From NCBI RefSeq assembly GCF_937873925.1, contig NZ_CALNAT010000002.1, positions 12,204-76,203 on the forward strand: DNA of 64,000 nt, in the 5' to 3' direction. The notes under the pieces were generated by a model. It saw only the letters and a program-made list of their open reading frames with translations, had not been told where the DNA came from and did no database searches. The stretch comes from an uncultured Proteiniphilum sp. (GTDB lineage Bacteria; Bacteroidota; Bacteroidia; Bacteroidales; Dysgonomonadaceae). The stretch's first letter is position 1; each line of letters opens with the position of its first letter. Position numbers and translations under genes: made by a program. Positions 43,927 to 52,187 of the stretch are shown piece by piece.

Positions 43927-46008
43927 GTGTTGTTGAAAGAAAAAACAGAATTGATTTTTTTGGTATATTCATCTGCTTGCCGGCATTGTTGTGAGCAGTT
44001 GAAAGAAAAAACAAGCTCCATCCTTTGGGGAGTGGCCTGCCTTGTTCTTTTTACGGGATGTTCTGCCGGAAAGAATACAACCGGCACACGCGCCTACCAT
44101 GAACTCACCACACGCTATAATATCTTTTTCAATGCCGAAGAGGCTTATTATGAAATCCTGAAGGAGAGATCGGAAAACTTCCGCGAGGATTATGCCGAGG
44201 TACTTCCTTTTTACCCCTCCACCTCCGCTGCGGAGAAGCCGGTATCCGGCGGACCTTTCGACCCGGTGATCGACAAAACCGGGAAAGCCATCCGGGAGCA
44301 CTCCATAACGGCAAAACCACGCCGCGATCCCACCAAAGCCCCTTCACAGGAATACCGCCAATGGCTCCGTCGGGACGAGTTCAACCCGTTCCTGAAAAAT
44401 GTATGGCTGCTGCGGGGGAAGGCCTTTTTGCAAAACGGGAATCATGACCAGGCGCTTTCGGTATTCTCCGGGATGCTGCGTCTCTTCAGCTATGATACCG
44501 GCCTGACAGATGAAACGGAGATCTGGCTGCTGCGGACATACGCGGAGATGGGAAGAACATACGACGCGGAGAAAACAGCCTATGCTTTAAAAAGCAAGAG
44601 GTTACCCGGGCACCTGGAGAAACTGTTCAATGAGCACTACACATACTTCCTGATCCGGAAAAAGGAGTTTGCAGAGGCGATCCCTCACTTGCGGAAAACA
44701 ATAGAGAAAGAATCCGATTATTCCCGAAAGAAAAGATTACAATTCCTTCTCGGGCAGATCTACGCGATAACCGGAGAAGAGGGTAAAGCCTGCCATGCTT
44801 TCGAAGAGGTGAAAGGGATCCGTACCCCTTTCGAACTCACACTGAACGCCACTATCTGGCAATCAGCCCTGACATCGGGGGGGCAACAACATACAATAAT
44901 GCGCCGCCTGAAGAAAATGGAGCAAAAGATCAATGATACGGATTCACTCATGTTTTCCAATCAACGCTACCGGATCTACCTGAAGACCGGCAACGATTCG
45001 CTGGCGCAGGCTTTCCGCCCCCCCGAACCGGACAATGATGCGGCAAAGGAGACAACAACGGCAGCAGCCGTCACTGACTCAACCGCCGGGAACCTTCAGG
45101 GCATAGAAAACACTCCTCAACGCTTGTCACAGGGAAGAACCCTGGCAGAAAATGCCGCTTTACACAGGCAGTGGCAATCCCGAAACGGGCTATGGCAATC
45201 CCGGCCAGCCGGCTCAACGGAGTCAACAGAGTCAACAGAGACGGGAAAAGATAAGATGGCTCCATTCAGCGCCAACCGAAATGGTCCGCATTACCTCCTG
45301 CTTACCTTTACCCCGGGCTCGGCTGATAAGAACCGTCTTCTCTTCACAACGGCGGACTTCAATTTTTCCCATTTCAAACTTCGCAGGTTCAATTTCTCCT
45401 ACATTTACCTGTCGGCATCGGAAGCACTTCAAATAGAGCCTTTCGGATCATTTGAGGAGGTATCCCGATATACGGAGATGATGCGCTCCGATTCCCTTTT
45501 CCGCACTGCCCTTCCCGTGGGGATCACCCCCGTTATAATTTCTGAAGAAAATCTGAAGACCCTCCGGTCGGGCGAGAGGATGGATGAATACAACCTCTTC
45601 TATGCTGAAAGCATAGCGCCTGTGCAGAGGCCCTTTCAACCGGTAAGGAGAGATGAAACGGCAGAAATTGAAGAAAAGAGCGCGCCGGAATCGGAAAAGA
45701 TCGTATCTTTGAAGACCTCCCCGGCCACAATCCCGGAACAGAAAGAAGTCCCCGCTCAGCCGGAGCCGATTCCTCAGGTTGAACGGGTAACACCCGAAGC
45801 ATTGAAACGGAGGCTCGAGCAGAATGCCGCCAAAGCATTGCAGCAACAGCAGGAAACAACACCCCGCAAAAGCAGGGAAGAGTTGCTGAAAGAGCGGGAA
45901 CAGCAGCGGGAGAAAAGGATCCGGCAAAGAGAACGGGAGATGAAAGAGAAGCTCCGAAAACGCGAAGCGGCCTTGAAACAACGCGAAAGGGAAAGGGAAC
46001 TTCGTTAA
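43927..46008 (+). CDS. PorW/SprE-like TPR lipoprotein
   Basis: Envelope protein related to the type IX secretion/gliding TPR lipoproteins. The lipobox is VLFTGCSAG, followed by TRYNIFFNAEEAYYE. TPR-like helices cover about residues 155-350, and LLFTTADFNFSHFKLRRFNFSYI near residue 475 is the family's C-terminal domain. The last 90 residues are a charged helix rich in Arg, Glu and Gln. At 693 residues it is shorter than the 850-1000 I expect. The start is uncertain (GTG 43927 or TTG 43999, both within copies of TTGAAAGAAAAAACA). Its stop codon lies inside a hairpin element. Confidence 0.75.
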   Translation: MLLKEKTELIFLVYSSACRHCCEQLKEKTSSILWGVACLVLFTGCSAGKNTTGTRAYHELTTRYNIFFNAEEAYYEILKERSENFREDYAEVLPFYPSTSAAEKPVSGGPFDPVIDKTGKAIREHSITAKPRRDPTKAPSQEYRQWLRRDEFNPFLKNVWLLRGKAFLQNGNHDQALSVFSGMLRLFSYDTGLTDETEIWLLRTYAEMGRTYDAEKTAYALKSKRLPGHLEKLFNEHYTYFLIRKKEFAEAIPHLRKTIEKESDYSRKKRLQFLLGQIYAITGEEGKACHAFEEVKGIRTPFELTLNATIWQSALTSGGQQHTIMRRLKKMEQKINDTDSLMFSNQRYRIYLKTGNDSLAQAFRPPEPDNDAAKETTTAAAVTDSTAGNLQGIENTPQRLSQGRTLAENAALHRQWQSRNGLWQSRPAGSTESTESTETGKDKMAPFSANRNGPHYLLLTFTPGSADKNRLLFTTADFNFSHFKLRRFNFSYIYLSASEALQIEPFGSFEEVSRYTEMMRSDSLFRTALPVGITPVIISEENLKTLRSGERMDEYNLFYAESIAPVQRPFQPVRRDETAEIEEKSAPESEKIVSLKTSPATIPEQKEVPAQPEPIPQVERVTPEALKRRLEQNAAKALQQQQETTPRKSREELLKEREQQREKRIRQREREMKEKLRKREAALKQRERERELR

Positions 46009-46075
46009 ACTAAATGAGCAGAGGATAAGCTTGCTTATACCATGCCATAGATAGAAAACGACTACATTTATTGAA
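46001..46075 (+). repeat. Hairpin element before rdgB, supplying the upstream gene's stop
   Basis: Plus-strand sense: TTCGTTAAACTAAATGAGCA, GAGG-ATAAGC-TT-GCTTAT-A-CC stem-loop, ATGCCATAGATAGAAAACG and TACATTTATTGAA. The TAA at 46006-46008 within it ends the TPR lipoprotein gene. Followed at once by GAAGA repeats and rdgB. Confidence 0.7.
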
Positions 46076-46100
46076 GAGAAGAGAAGAGAAGAGAAGAGAA
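46073..46100 (+). repeat. GAAGA pentanucleotide repeat before rdgB
   Basis: Five perfect copies of GAAGA plus GAA, ending 15 bp before the rdgB ATG at 46116. It occupies the ribosome-binding region and could change spacing by slippage. Confidence 0.9.
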
Positions 46101-46115
46101 AATAAAAGAACAGCA

Positions 46116-46703
46116 ATGAGAGAAATGGTTTTTGCCACCAACAATCAACATAAACTCAACGAAATCCAAAAAATTACGGCAGGAAGATTACGGATTTCCG
46201 GCCTCGCCGATATCGGCTGCCACCAAGAGATCGAAGAGACGGGCAACACCCTGGAAGAAAATGCGCTGATCAAGGCGAGATTCGTCAGGGAGAGATATGG
46301 TTACGACTGCTTCGCAGATGATACCGGTCTCGAAGTGGAAGCACTTGAAGGCGCACCCGGCGTCTATTCGTCACGGTACGCGGGAAATGGCTGCAACCCG
46401 GTGGACAATATGGATAAATTACTCACGGCATTACAAGGGAACAAAAACCGTGCGGCACAATTCCGCACGGTGATCGCGCTGGTCATCAACGGAAAAGAGC
46501 ACTTTTTCGACGGAATAATCAGAGGGAGGATCATCGAAGAAAAGCGGGGTTCGGGCGGTTTCGGATACGACCCCGTTTTCATGCCTGACGGCTACGATCA
46601 GACCTTCGCCGAACTGGGCCACGAGGTAAAGAACAGCATCAGCCACCGGGCGCTGGCCATGGAGAAATTGGTCGATTTTCTTTATTCTTACAATTTAAAA
46701 TAA
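46116..46703 (+). CDS. rdgB: XTP/dITP diphosphatase (RdgB/HAM1)
   Basis: Removes non-canonical purine nucleoside triphosphates. 195 residues from ATG 46116. The N-terminal [17 protein letters not shown] binds the triphosphate, [25 protein letters not shown] carries the metal and base-recognition residues, and [17 protein letters not shown] closes the active site. Complete. An earlier GTG/AAG-rich frame upstream is the repeat tract. Six bases separate its stop from the next gene. Confidence 0.96.
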   Translation: MREMVFATNNQHKLNEIQKITAGRLRISGLADIGCHQEIEETGNTLEENALIKARFVRERYGYDCFADDTGLEVEALEGAPGVYSSRYAGNGCNPVDNMDKLLTALQGNKNRAAQFRTVIALVINGKEHFFDGIIRGRIIEEKRGSGGFGYDPVFMPDGYDQTFAELGHEVKNSISHRALAMEKLVDFLYSYNLK

Positions 46704-46709
46704 TAACCT

Positions 46710-47771
46710 ATGTCAACCAACATTCGCACAGGCATTATCGGCTACGGACTCTCCGGCCGGGTATTTCATGCTCCTTTTATAGATGTAGTAGAAGGATTCG
46801 AACTTACGAAGATCAGTACATCCGACCCTGAAAAAGAAGCGCTTATTGAGGAGCGGTATCCTATCACCGCAGTCGTACCCGACGGGAAAGGAATCATCGA
46901 CGATCCTGAGATCGATCTTGTCATTGTCACTTCGCCCAATACCGACCACTTCCGCTGGGCGCGGGAAGCGCTGCTGGCCGGCAAGCACGTGGTAGTGGAA
47001 AAACCGTTCACGGTAAATGTGGACGAAGCCCGTGAACTGATCGAAATAGCAAAGCGGCAACAAAAAATCCTCACCGTCTATCACAACCGTCGTTTCACGA
47101 GCGACACCAAAACGGTGAAAAAATTGCTCGACAGCGGTCTCCTCGGCGAGATCATTGATTACGAAACACACTTCGACCGCTACCGTACCGATCCCCGTCC
47201 AAGAGGTGCATGGCGTGAAGAACCGCTACCCGGCTCGGGTATTTTTTACGACCTGGGCTCCCATCTGATCGACCAGGCACTTTGGTTTTTCGGTATGCCG
47301 GAAGCGGTGACGGCCGCAATCAATATGCAACGCCCCTGGGCAAAGGCGGACGACCACTTCGATGTGCGGCTTCACTACCCCACCTTTACCGCCACCCTGA
47401 AATCGGGGATGATCTGCCGTATTCCCGGAGCTACCTATATGCTCCACGGCACGAACGGATCGTTTGTGAAATACGGACTCGACGTGCAGGAAGCTACGCT
47501 CGACGGTGGCGCCAGACCCGAAGGAAAAGATTGGGGGCGTGAACCCGAAAATATCTGGGGCACCATCAATGCCGATTACAAAGGGGTGAAAATTCAAGGG
47601 AAGATTGAGAGTGAGCATGGCGACTACCGTAATTACTTCATCAACCTCCGCGATGCCATCAATGGTACAGCGCTTCTCGCCGTCAAGCCGGAAGAAGCCC
47701 TCAATGTAATGCGGATCATCGAACTGGCATTCCGCAGCAGCCGCGAAAAGAGAACAATCACAATTGAATAA
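46710..47771 (+). CDS. Gfo/Idh/MocA-family oxidoreductase
   Basis: NAD(P)-dependent sugar or inositol-type dehydrogenase of 353 residues. The Rossmann start is TGIIGYGLSGRVFHAPFI, the second nucleotide block VIVTSPNTDHFRWAREALLAGKHVVVEKPFT contains the EKP active-site lysine, and the C-terminal domain has FYDLGSHLIDQALWFFG with catalytic His. Close in type to E. coli YdgJ/YhhX. Substrate not predictable. It directly follows rdgB. Confidence 0.95.
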   Translation: MSTNIRTGIIGYGLSGRVFHAPFIDVVEGFELTKISTSDPEKEALIEERYPITAVVPDGKGIIDDPEIDLVIVTSPNTDHFRWAREALLAGKHVVVEKPFTVNVDEARELIEIAKRQQKILTVYHNRRFTSDTKTVKKLLDSGLLGEIIDYETHFDRYRTDPRPRGAWREEPLPGSGIFYDLGSHLIDQALWFFGMPEAVTAAINMQRPWAKADDHFDVRLHYPTFTATLKSGMICRIPGATYMLHGTNGSFVKYGLDVQEATLDGGARPEGKDWGREPENIWGTINADYKGVKIQGKIESEHGDYRNYFINLRDAINGTALLAVKPEEALNVMRIIELAFRSSREKRTITIE

Positions 47772-47868
47772 TCGTTTAAAAAGTGGATCATGAGATCCGA
47801 TGCTATAAAACTGGAACTCATCGAATGGCTTGTCCGGCTTGAAGATTCAGAGGTTATTTAATTTTGAT

Positions 47869-47876
47869 TACTTTTG
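47869..47876 (+). promoter_or_regulatory. -7 promoter box of the ECF sigma gene
   Basis: Reads TACTTTTG, 25 bp before ATG 47902. Confidence 0.55.
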
Positions 47877-47901
47877 TAACTCGTTCCATTGCTGATTGCC
47901 G

Positions 47902-48411
47902 ATGAGGAATTTAGAAAAACAGTTTTCCGGATATTTTCATACCTATTACCGTCCGCTTTGCCTGCACGCCCTGCATTTCATGGGGAATGCCGAGGAAGCC
48001 GAGGATATCGTGCAGGAAACATTTGTGAACCTGTGGGATAAAAGGGAGCAATTAGAAACGATCAGATCGGTAAAATCGTATCTCTACACCGCTGTTCGAA
48101 ATAATTGCCTGACCCGTATCCGCGACGCAAACCCCACCACTTCGCTCGACATGCTCCCACCCGACGAACTGCTTTCGGAGGAAGAACAGGTGGAGCGCGC
48201 CGGGATGGAGTCCTGCATCTGGAAAATGATCGATGAATTACCGGAACGCCGCCGCAAAATTTTTCTGCTGGCAAAACGCGACGGAATAAGTTACAAAGAA
48301 ATTGCCGAACAAACCGGATTGTCCGTCAAGACCGTTGAGAACCATGTATTTCGCGCTATGCAATCGCTTCGCACCAAAGATATCAAAACCTGGCTTTTCT
48401 TTTTTACGTGA
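47902..48411 (+). CDS. ECF-type RNA polymerase sigma-70 factor
   Basis: 169 residues. Region 2 includes ALHFMGNAEEAEDIVQETFVNLWDKRE and VKSYLYTAVRNNCLTRIRD; region 4 includes ELPERRRKIFLLAKRDGISYKEIAEQTGLS and VENHVFRAMQSLR. This is the Bacteroidota ECF group normally paired with a FecR anti-sigma factor, and such a gene lies at 50093. Unusually, two outer-membrane protein genes stand between the two regulators. ATG 47902 was chosen over an in-frame TTG at 47896. A palindrome GTGAAAATTTTCAC overlaps its stop codon. Confidence 0.95.
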   Translation: MRNLEKQFSGYFHTYYRPLCLHALHFMGNAEEAEDIVQETFVNLWDKREQLETIRSVKSYLYTAVRNNCLTRIRDANPTTSLDMLPPDELLSEEEQVERAGMESCIWKMIDELPERRRKIFLLAKRDGISYKEIAEQTGLSVKTVENHVFRAMQSLRTKDIKTWLFFFT

Positions 48412-48510
48412 AAATTTTCACTTTCGAGTGAGGGGTTTTGATTTTTCTGCGTCTTAGAGTAAAAGGTATTTGAAAAAAAAGAAATAAACACTTTTTAATT
48501 ATTTACATCT

Positions 48511-49215
48511 ATGAAACGAATCTATTCTATCGTGCTTGCGGCAGCCGTTATTTTCGGACTGTCCCCGGTGACCGTCCTCGCGCAGGAAAAAACGTCGTAT
48601 GAAGTGGAGTATCAAACCCCGCAAGGTTACAAGGATTTCCGCTTCTCAATCGGCGGCGGATACGCTTTCCGCCTTGGTAAAATTGAGAAAACAGGCGATA
48701 CCAAGGTTGATGACCTTAATAAGAAGTTACGCCACGGCTATACCGTAGACGCCGACGCGCAGTACTTTTTCAAGGAAGGATGGGGGCTGGGGCTCAATGT
48801 CAACTATTGTTCCTCTTCCACTTCCGGGAGCAATATTGACATTCCGGAATATGGAAATGCCAACAGCTACAAAGAGTCGCAAAATGTGCTGTTCGTGGGG
48901 CCTTCGTTTGCAGGACGCAACGAAACCGACAGATTCCTGTTGGTGTCTTCTTTCGCGATAGGACCGATGTTCTACATGGACAAAATGACGATCGACGGCA
49001 GGCTGCTTGACGGCACCAAAACCACCATGGGGTTCAACGCCGGTGTGGCCGGGGAATACAAGCTGAATGCTAAAACGGGCATCGGGCTTAAGTTGTCTTA
49101 TACCCTCGGCACCATCAATTCAATCAACCTGGAAGGGCAGAACGTGGAATATGACGAACCGGCCAGCATATCCAACCTGATGGCAACCGTTTTCCTGAGT
49201 TTCCGCAGTTGGTGA
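48511..49215 (+). CDS. Outer-membrane beta-barrel protein, OMP_b-brl type
   Basis: 234 residues: signal peptide (YSIVLAAAVIFGLSPVTVLAQ), then alternating strands (FRFSIGGGYAFRLGK, GLGLNVNYCSSS, FLLVSSFAIGPMFYMD, GIGLKLSYTLGT) and a terminal FLSFRSW, whose final aromatic suits barrel assembly. No enzymatic motif. It is the first gene after the sigma factor and probably belongs to its regulon. Confidence 0.85.
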   Translation: MKRIYSIVLAAAVIFGLSPVTVLAQEKTSYEVEYQTPQGYKDFRFSIGGGYAFRLGKIEKTGDTKVDDLNKKLRHGYTVDADAQYFFKEGWGLGLNVNYCSSSTSGSNIDIPEYGNANSYKESQNVLFVGPSFAGRNETDRFLLVSSFAIGPMFYMDKMTIDGRLLDGTKTTMGFNAGVAGEYKLNAKTGIGLKLSYTLGTINSINLEGQNVEYDEPASISNLMATVFLSFRSW

Positions 49216-49235
49216 TAGTATAAATAAAAATCGTT

Positions 49236-49955
49236 ATGACACGAAAATCTATTTTCGTTCTCTTGTTATTGTCCGTCATGGGTTTTTCCGTGCGGGCACA
49301 GTTCAAGGCAAGCTTGAAAGCCGGCCCCGACATGTCGAATATGTCCATGACACTCAACGGGGTTGAAACGGACATCTTTTCCCCTCGCATCGGTTTTCAT
49401 ACAGGCCTCGCGGCAGAGTATATGTTCAGTCGCCGCTTCGGCCTGGAAAGCGGCCTGAACTATTCCCGCCTTGGTGCGACCATTAACCCCGACAGGTATT
49501 ATCAGGGAAGCGAACTGCCGGAAGGGTTTTCTATGGAAGGCCATGTAAGCATGCAAACGCTGGAACTCCCGCTCTACGCGAAACTGAAGTTCAGATTGTT
49601 CCCCGGCATGCAATTCTTTCTGGCAGGGGGCGCGTTCGGGAGCTATTCACTCAAAGCGGAACAGTATGTGAAGCACTCCTGGGAGGGAGATTATATAAAA
49701 ATGAAATGGAGCCTTTTCGAACCGGAGATTCAGGTAATGGGAGAAACAGAAGACAATGTGCTGATGCTGCAGCGTTTTAATGTCGGCATTGCTTTGGAAA
49801 GCGGAGTGGAAATCGGGAACCAGTTAACCGCTGGTATCGGCTTCCGGCAGATGCTGAACAATATGGCCGCTTTCGGGTATTCGGTAAACGGTCAAACCGC
49901 GAAGCCTGATATTACCATGTGGACCCTCTCCTTCTCGTTGGGGTATCTCTTGTAG
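49236..49955 (+). CDS. Outer-membrane beta-barrel protein, PorT-like
   Basis: 239 residues: signal peptide ending VRAQ, then FKASLKAGPDMSNMSMTLNG, FSPRIGFHTGLAAEYMFSRRFGLESGLNYS and TLELPLYAKLKFRL, the usual outer-membrane beta-barrel (PF13568-type) pattern. The 21-bp gap to the preceding barrel gene suggests co-expression. Ligand or partner unknown. Confidence 0.87.
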   Translation: MTRKSIFVLLLLSVMGFSVRAQFKASLKAGPDMSNMSMTLNGVETDIFSPRIGFHTGLAAEYMFSRRFGLESGLNYSRLGATINPDRYYQGSELPEGFSMEGHVSMQTLELPLYAKLKFRLFPGMQFFLAGGAFGSYSLKAEQYVKHSWEGDYIKMKWSLFEPEIQVMGETEDNVLMLQRFNVGIALESGVEIGNQLTAGIGFRQMLNNMAAFGYSVNGQTAKPDITMWTLSFSLGYLL

Positions 49956-50092
49956 AACGATTGCGGAACGCCCGAGTGTATGATGATCCTGCATTAGAAT
50001 ATTTCCTCTCGCCTACGTTTAAATAAGAATCCGATATCCTGCTGAGAGTGGGAATAAATTTATAAATCTTGTATAACTCAGAAAAGGAAGCG

Positions 50093-50929
50093 ATGGAAAA
50101 GAACAGGCAAGACAGGGATGAATCTGTCCGCTTTGTGGTTCAACACTACCAAAAAGGAATGTTCGAACCCTCGAAAGGATGGAAAAGATTAACCGCTTCT
50201 CTCCCGGGTTCAGGGAGAGTGCGGTACCTCTCCTTCATAACGCGGGCGGCTGCTGCGGTCGTATTGCTGTTCGTGGCAGGAATCGGCGTATGGATGATGG
50301 TGAACCGACCGGAACAGTTGTTCGCGCAAGTCGATAACACGGAATTCACGCTTCCAGATAACTCCCAAATCGTGATGCAACGAGGGGCAAAACTGGAATA
50401 CGACAGGCATTTCGGTAAGACCGAACGACATGTTTCGATGCAGGGAGAGATCGCGTTCGCCGTCGTCCGCGACGAAACCAGGCCGTTCATTATCTCCACG
50501 CCCACGGCACGGATCGAGGTGCTCGGCACGGAATTTACCGTAAACGCCGGCGATAATGAGACCCGCCTCAGCGTGACATCGGGAAAAGTGCGGTTTACAC
50601 CCGACGATCCGGTTATACCGCTGTTATGCACTGCAGGCATGACCGTACATTACAGCGCCAACACCGAAACCATAAACGTCTCTTCCCCCGGCAGCGAGAT
50701 GGAAATCAACGGCAAGACCCGATCGCTCACTTTCGATAACATAGGGCTGAAAGAGATTGTAATGGTGTTGTCTCACTTCTACAACGTACAGATTGAACTG
50801 CCGGAAAACGAGTCGGATCTGACCTTCAGCTCCTCTTTCACCGGAAAAAGCATCGTCGAAATCATCAATATCATTAATTTCACGCTCGATACGAACATTG
50901 TGATTGTAGAACACGGGGGGCAACAATAA
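50093..50929 (+). CDS. FecR-family anti-sigma factor
   Basis: 278 residues. A cytoplasmic N-terminal tail binds sigma; the transmembrane helix is AAAVVLLFVAGIGVWMMV (about 60-77). The FecR domain holds FTLPDNSQIVMQRGAKLEYD and ISTPTARIEVLGTEFTVNAG, and a C-terminal DUF4974 domain (LTFDNIGLKEIVMVLSHFYN) contacts the STN domain of the receptor. It should control the ECF factor at 47902 in response to the receptor at 52188. ATG 50093 preferred to an in-frame TTG at 50069. Confidence 0.94.
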   Translation: MEKNRQDRDESVRFVVQHYQKGMFEPSKGWKRLTASLPGSGRVRYLSFITRAAAAVVLLFVAGIGVWMMVNRPEQLFAQVDNTEFTLPDNSQIVMQRGAKLEYDRHFGKTERHVSMQGEIAFAVVRDETRPFIISTPTARIEVLGTEFTVNAGDNETRLSVTSGKVRFTPDDPVIPLLCTAGMTVHYSANTETINVSSPGSEMEINGKTRSLTFDNIGLKEIVMVLSHFYNVQIELPENESDLTFSSSFTGKSIVEIINIINFTLDTNIVIVEHGGQQ

Positions 50930-50997
50930 TTCAAAGGCATTGTCTATTTTTTTAATATTTTTCCACAACTATTTTATAACAAACAACTTATATCTTT

Positions 50998-51525
50998 ATG
51001 AAAACAAGAACTTTCCTTTTTATGGCAATTCTTCTTACCGGTATGATTCTTTTACCGGCTTGTGGTAGCACCAAAGGGTACCACGGAACGAAAATGGAGT
51101 CTACAGACCTTGCCCGTGTACAACAAGGGGATCATAAATTGAGGATCAAGGGGAAAAAGACTTCCGAATCAGCTTTCCTTGTAAAAGTGGATACGGTTTC
51201 AGTGGGTAGTTATATGAAAGGCTTCCCGAAGCATATCGATGTATTGCCGGGTGAACGGACAGTGGAGATACGCCACTTCCAGCAATGGAAAGACAAGGCA
51301 GCCATGTCGGGGGCAATGTTCGGGCTAATCGGGGCATCTATCGCGGAATCCAATAACCCGCACACGCACTACAAACTCACGTTCACGGCAGAGAAGGGAA
51401 AGCAGTACACGATTTTGCCCGTAACGGATGAAACGACGGAACAGCCAGTGTTCCACGTGATAGATACCACGGCCAATGACACGATCCAGCCACGTGTTGT
51501 CCAAATTGAAAAGAAGAAAAAATAG
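50998..51525 (+). CDS. Lipoprotein of unknown function
   Basis: 175 residues: lipobox LLPACGST after an export signal; the mature part is beta-rich, with HKLRIKGKKTSESAFLVKVD and LPGERTVEIRHFQQWKD, a Gly/Ala-rich segment (MSGAMFGLIGASIAES), and YKLTFTAEKGKQYTILPVTDE, resembling small domains that sit beneath surface receptors. Lysine-rich end. No family recognised. Located between the anti-sigma gene and the receptor. Confidence 0.75.
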   Translation: MKTRTFLFMAILLTGMILLPACGSTKGYHGTKMESTDLARVQQGDHKLRIKGKKTSESAFLVKVDTVSVGSYMKGFPKHIDVLPGERTVEIRHFQQWKDKAAMSGAMFGLIGASIAESNNPHTHYKLTFTAEKGKQYTILPVTDETTEQPVFHVIDTTANDTIQPRVVQIEKKKK

Positions 51526-51649
51526 ATAGATAATGCTTCGACACATGAGCAGTGCCTATTGCAGGTTTCCAAGAACGCTATAAATCGTATGCAACGCTGC
51601 ACTTTCTTTTTTCTGCATCATAAAGACAAACGTATCAAAAAATAAAAAT

Positions 51650-52159
51650 ATGAAGAAACAAATTATAGTACCTCTCTTCCTGATCCTGTTTACCGTTATG
51701 GCGGTAAATGCTCAAATTGGTGAGAAGGATGTAGATATACGGGTCGGAATGGGGGTCTCGCAGTTCAAAGGAGAAGAAGGTTTATTGCTCCTATCCGAAT
51801 ATGAATTGAACGCGAAGCTTAGCGATTATTTCACAATAGCGCCATCCATAATATTGGATCACCACGGTAATCTCGATATTGAGTCTGCTAACTTTTTCCA
51901 GGCGAATCTGAACGCATTTGGTTCGCCGTCTCGAAACGACCGACAAAATGATTTCCGGATGGGAGGAGGATTAAGTTTCTATCGATTGAGCGAAAGAGGA
52001 GATTATGCCACGCGTAGCGCACTCGGCCTTAATTTTATTCTGGAAAACACCTATATGATCAATGACTTTTTTTTAATTGGCATTAAAGCGTTTATACAGC
52101 CTTATTTTAACAGGGACATCAATTATGGTGCCTTTCTAAAAGTGGGAATAAACCTGTAA
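51650..52159 (+). CDS. Small outer-membrane beta-barrel-like protein
   Basis: 169 residues with a signal peptide ending VNAQ. Strand-like segments with glycine/aromatic alternation follow (DIRVGMGVSQFKGE, FTIAPSIILDHHGNLD, RMGGGLSFYRLSE), and the end FLKVGINL is compatible with a barrel. AT-richer than neighbours. It ends 28 bp before the TonB receptor start. No family recognised. Confidence 0.7.
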   Translation: MKKQIIVPLFLILFTVMAVNAQIGEKDVDIRVGMGVSQFKGEEGLLLLSEYELNAKLSDYFTIAPSIILDHHGNLDIESANFFQANLNAFGSPSRNDRQNDFRMGGGLSFYRLSERGDYATRSALGLNFILENTYMINDFFLIGIKAFIQPYFNRDINYGAFLKVGINL

Positions 52160-52187
52160 ATCATATAAAACATTGTGCTATTATCGA

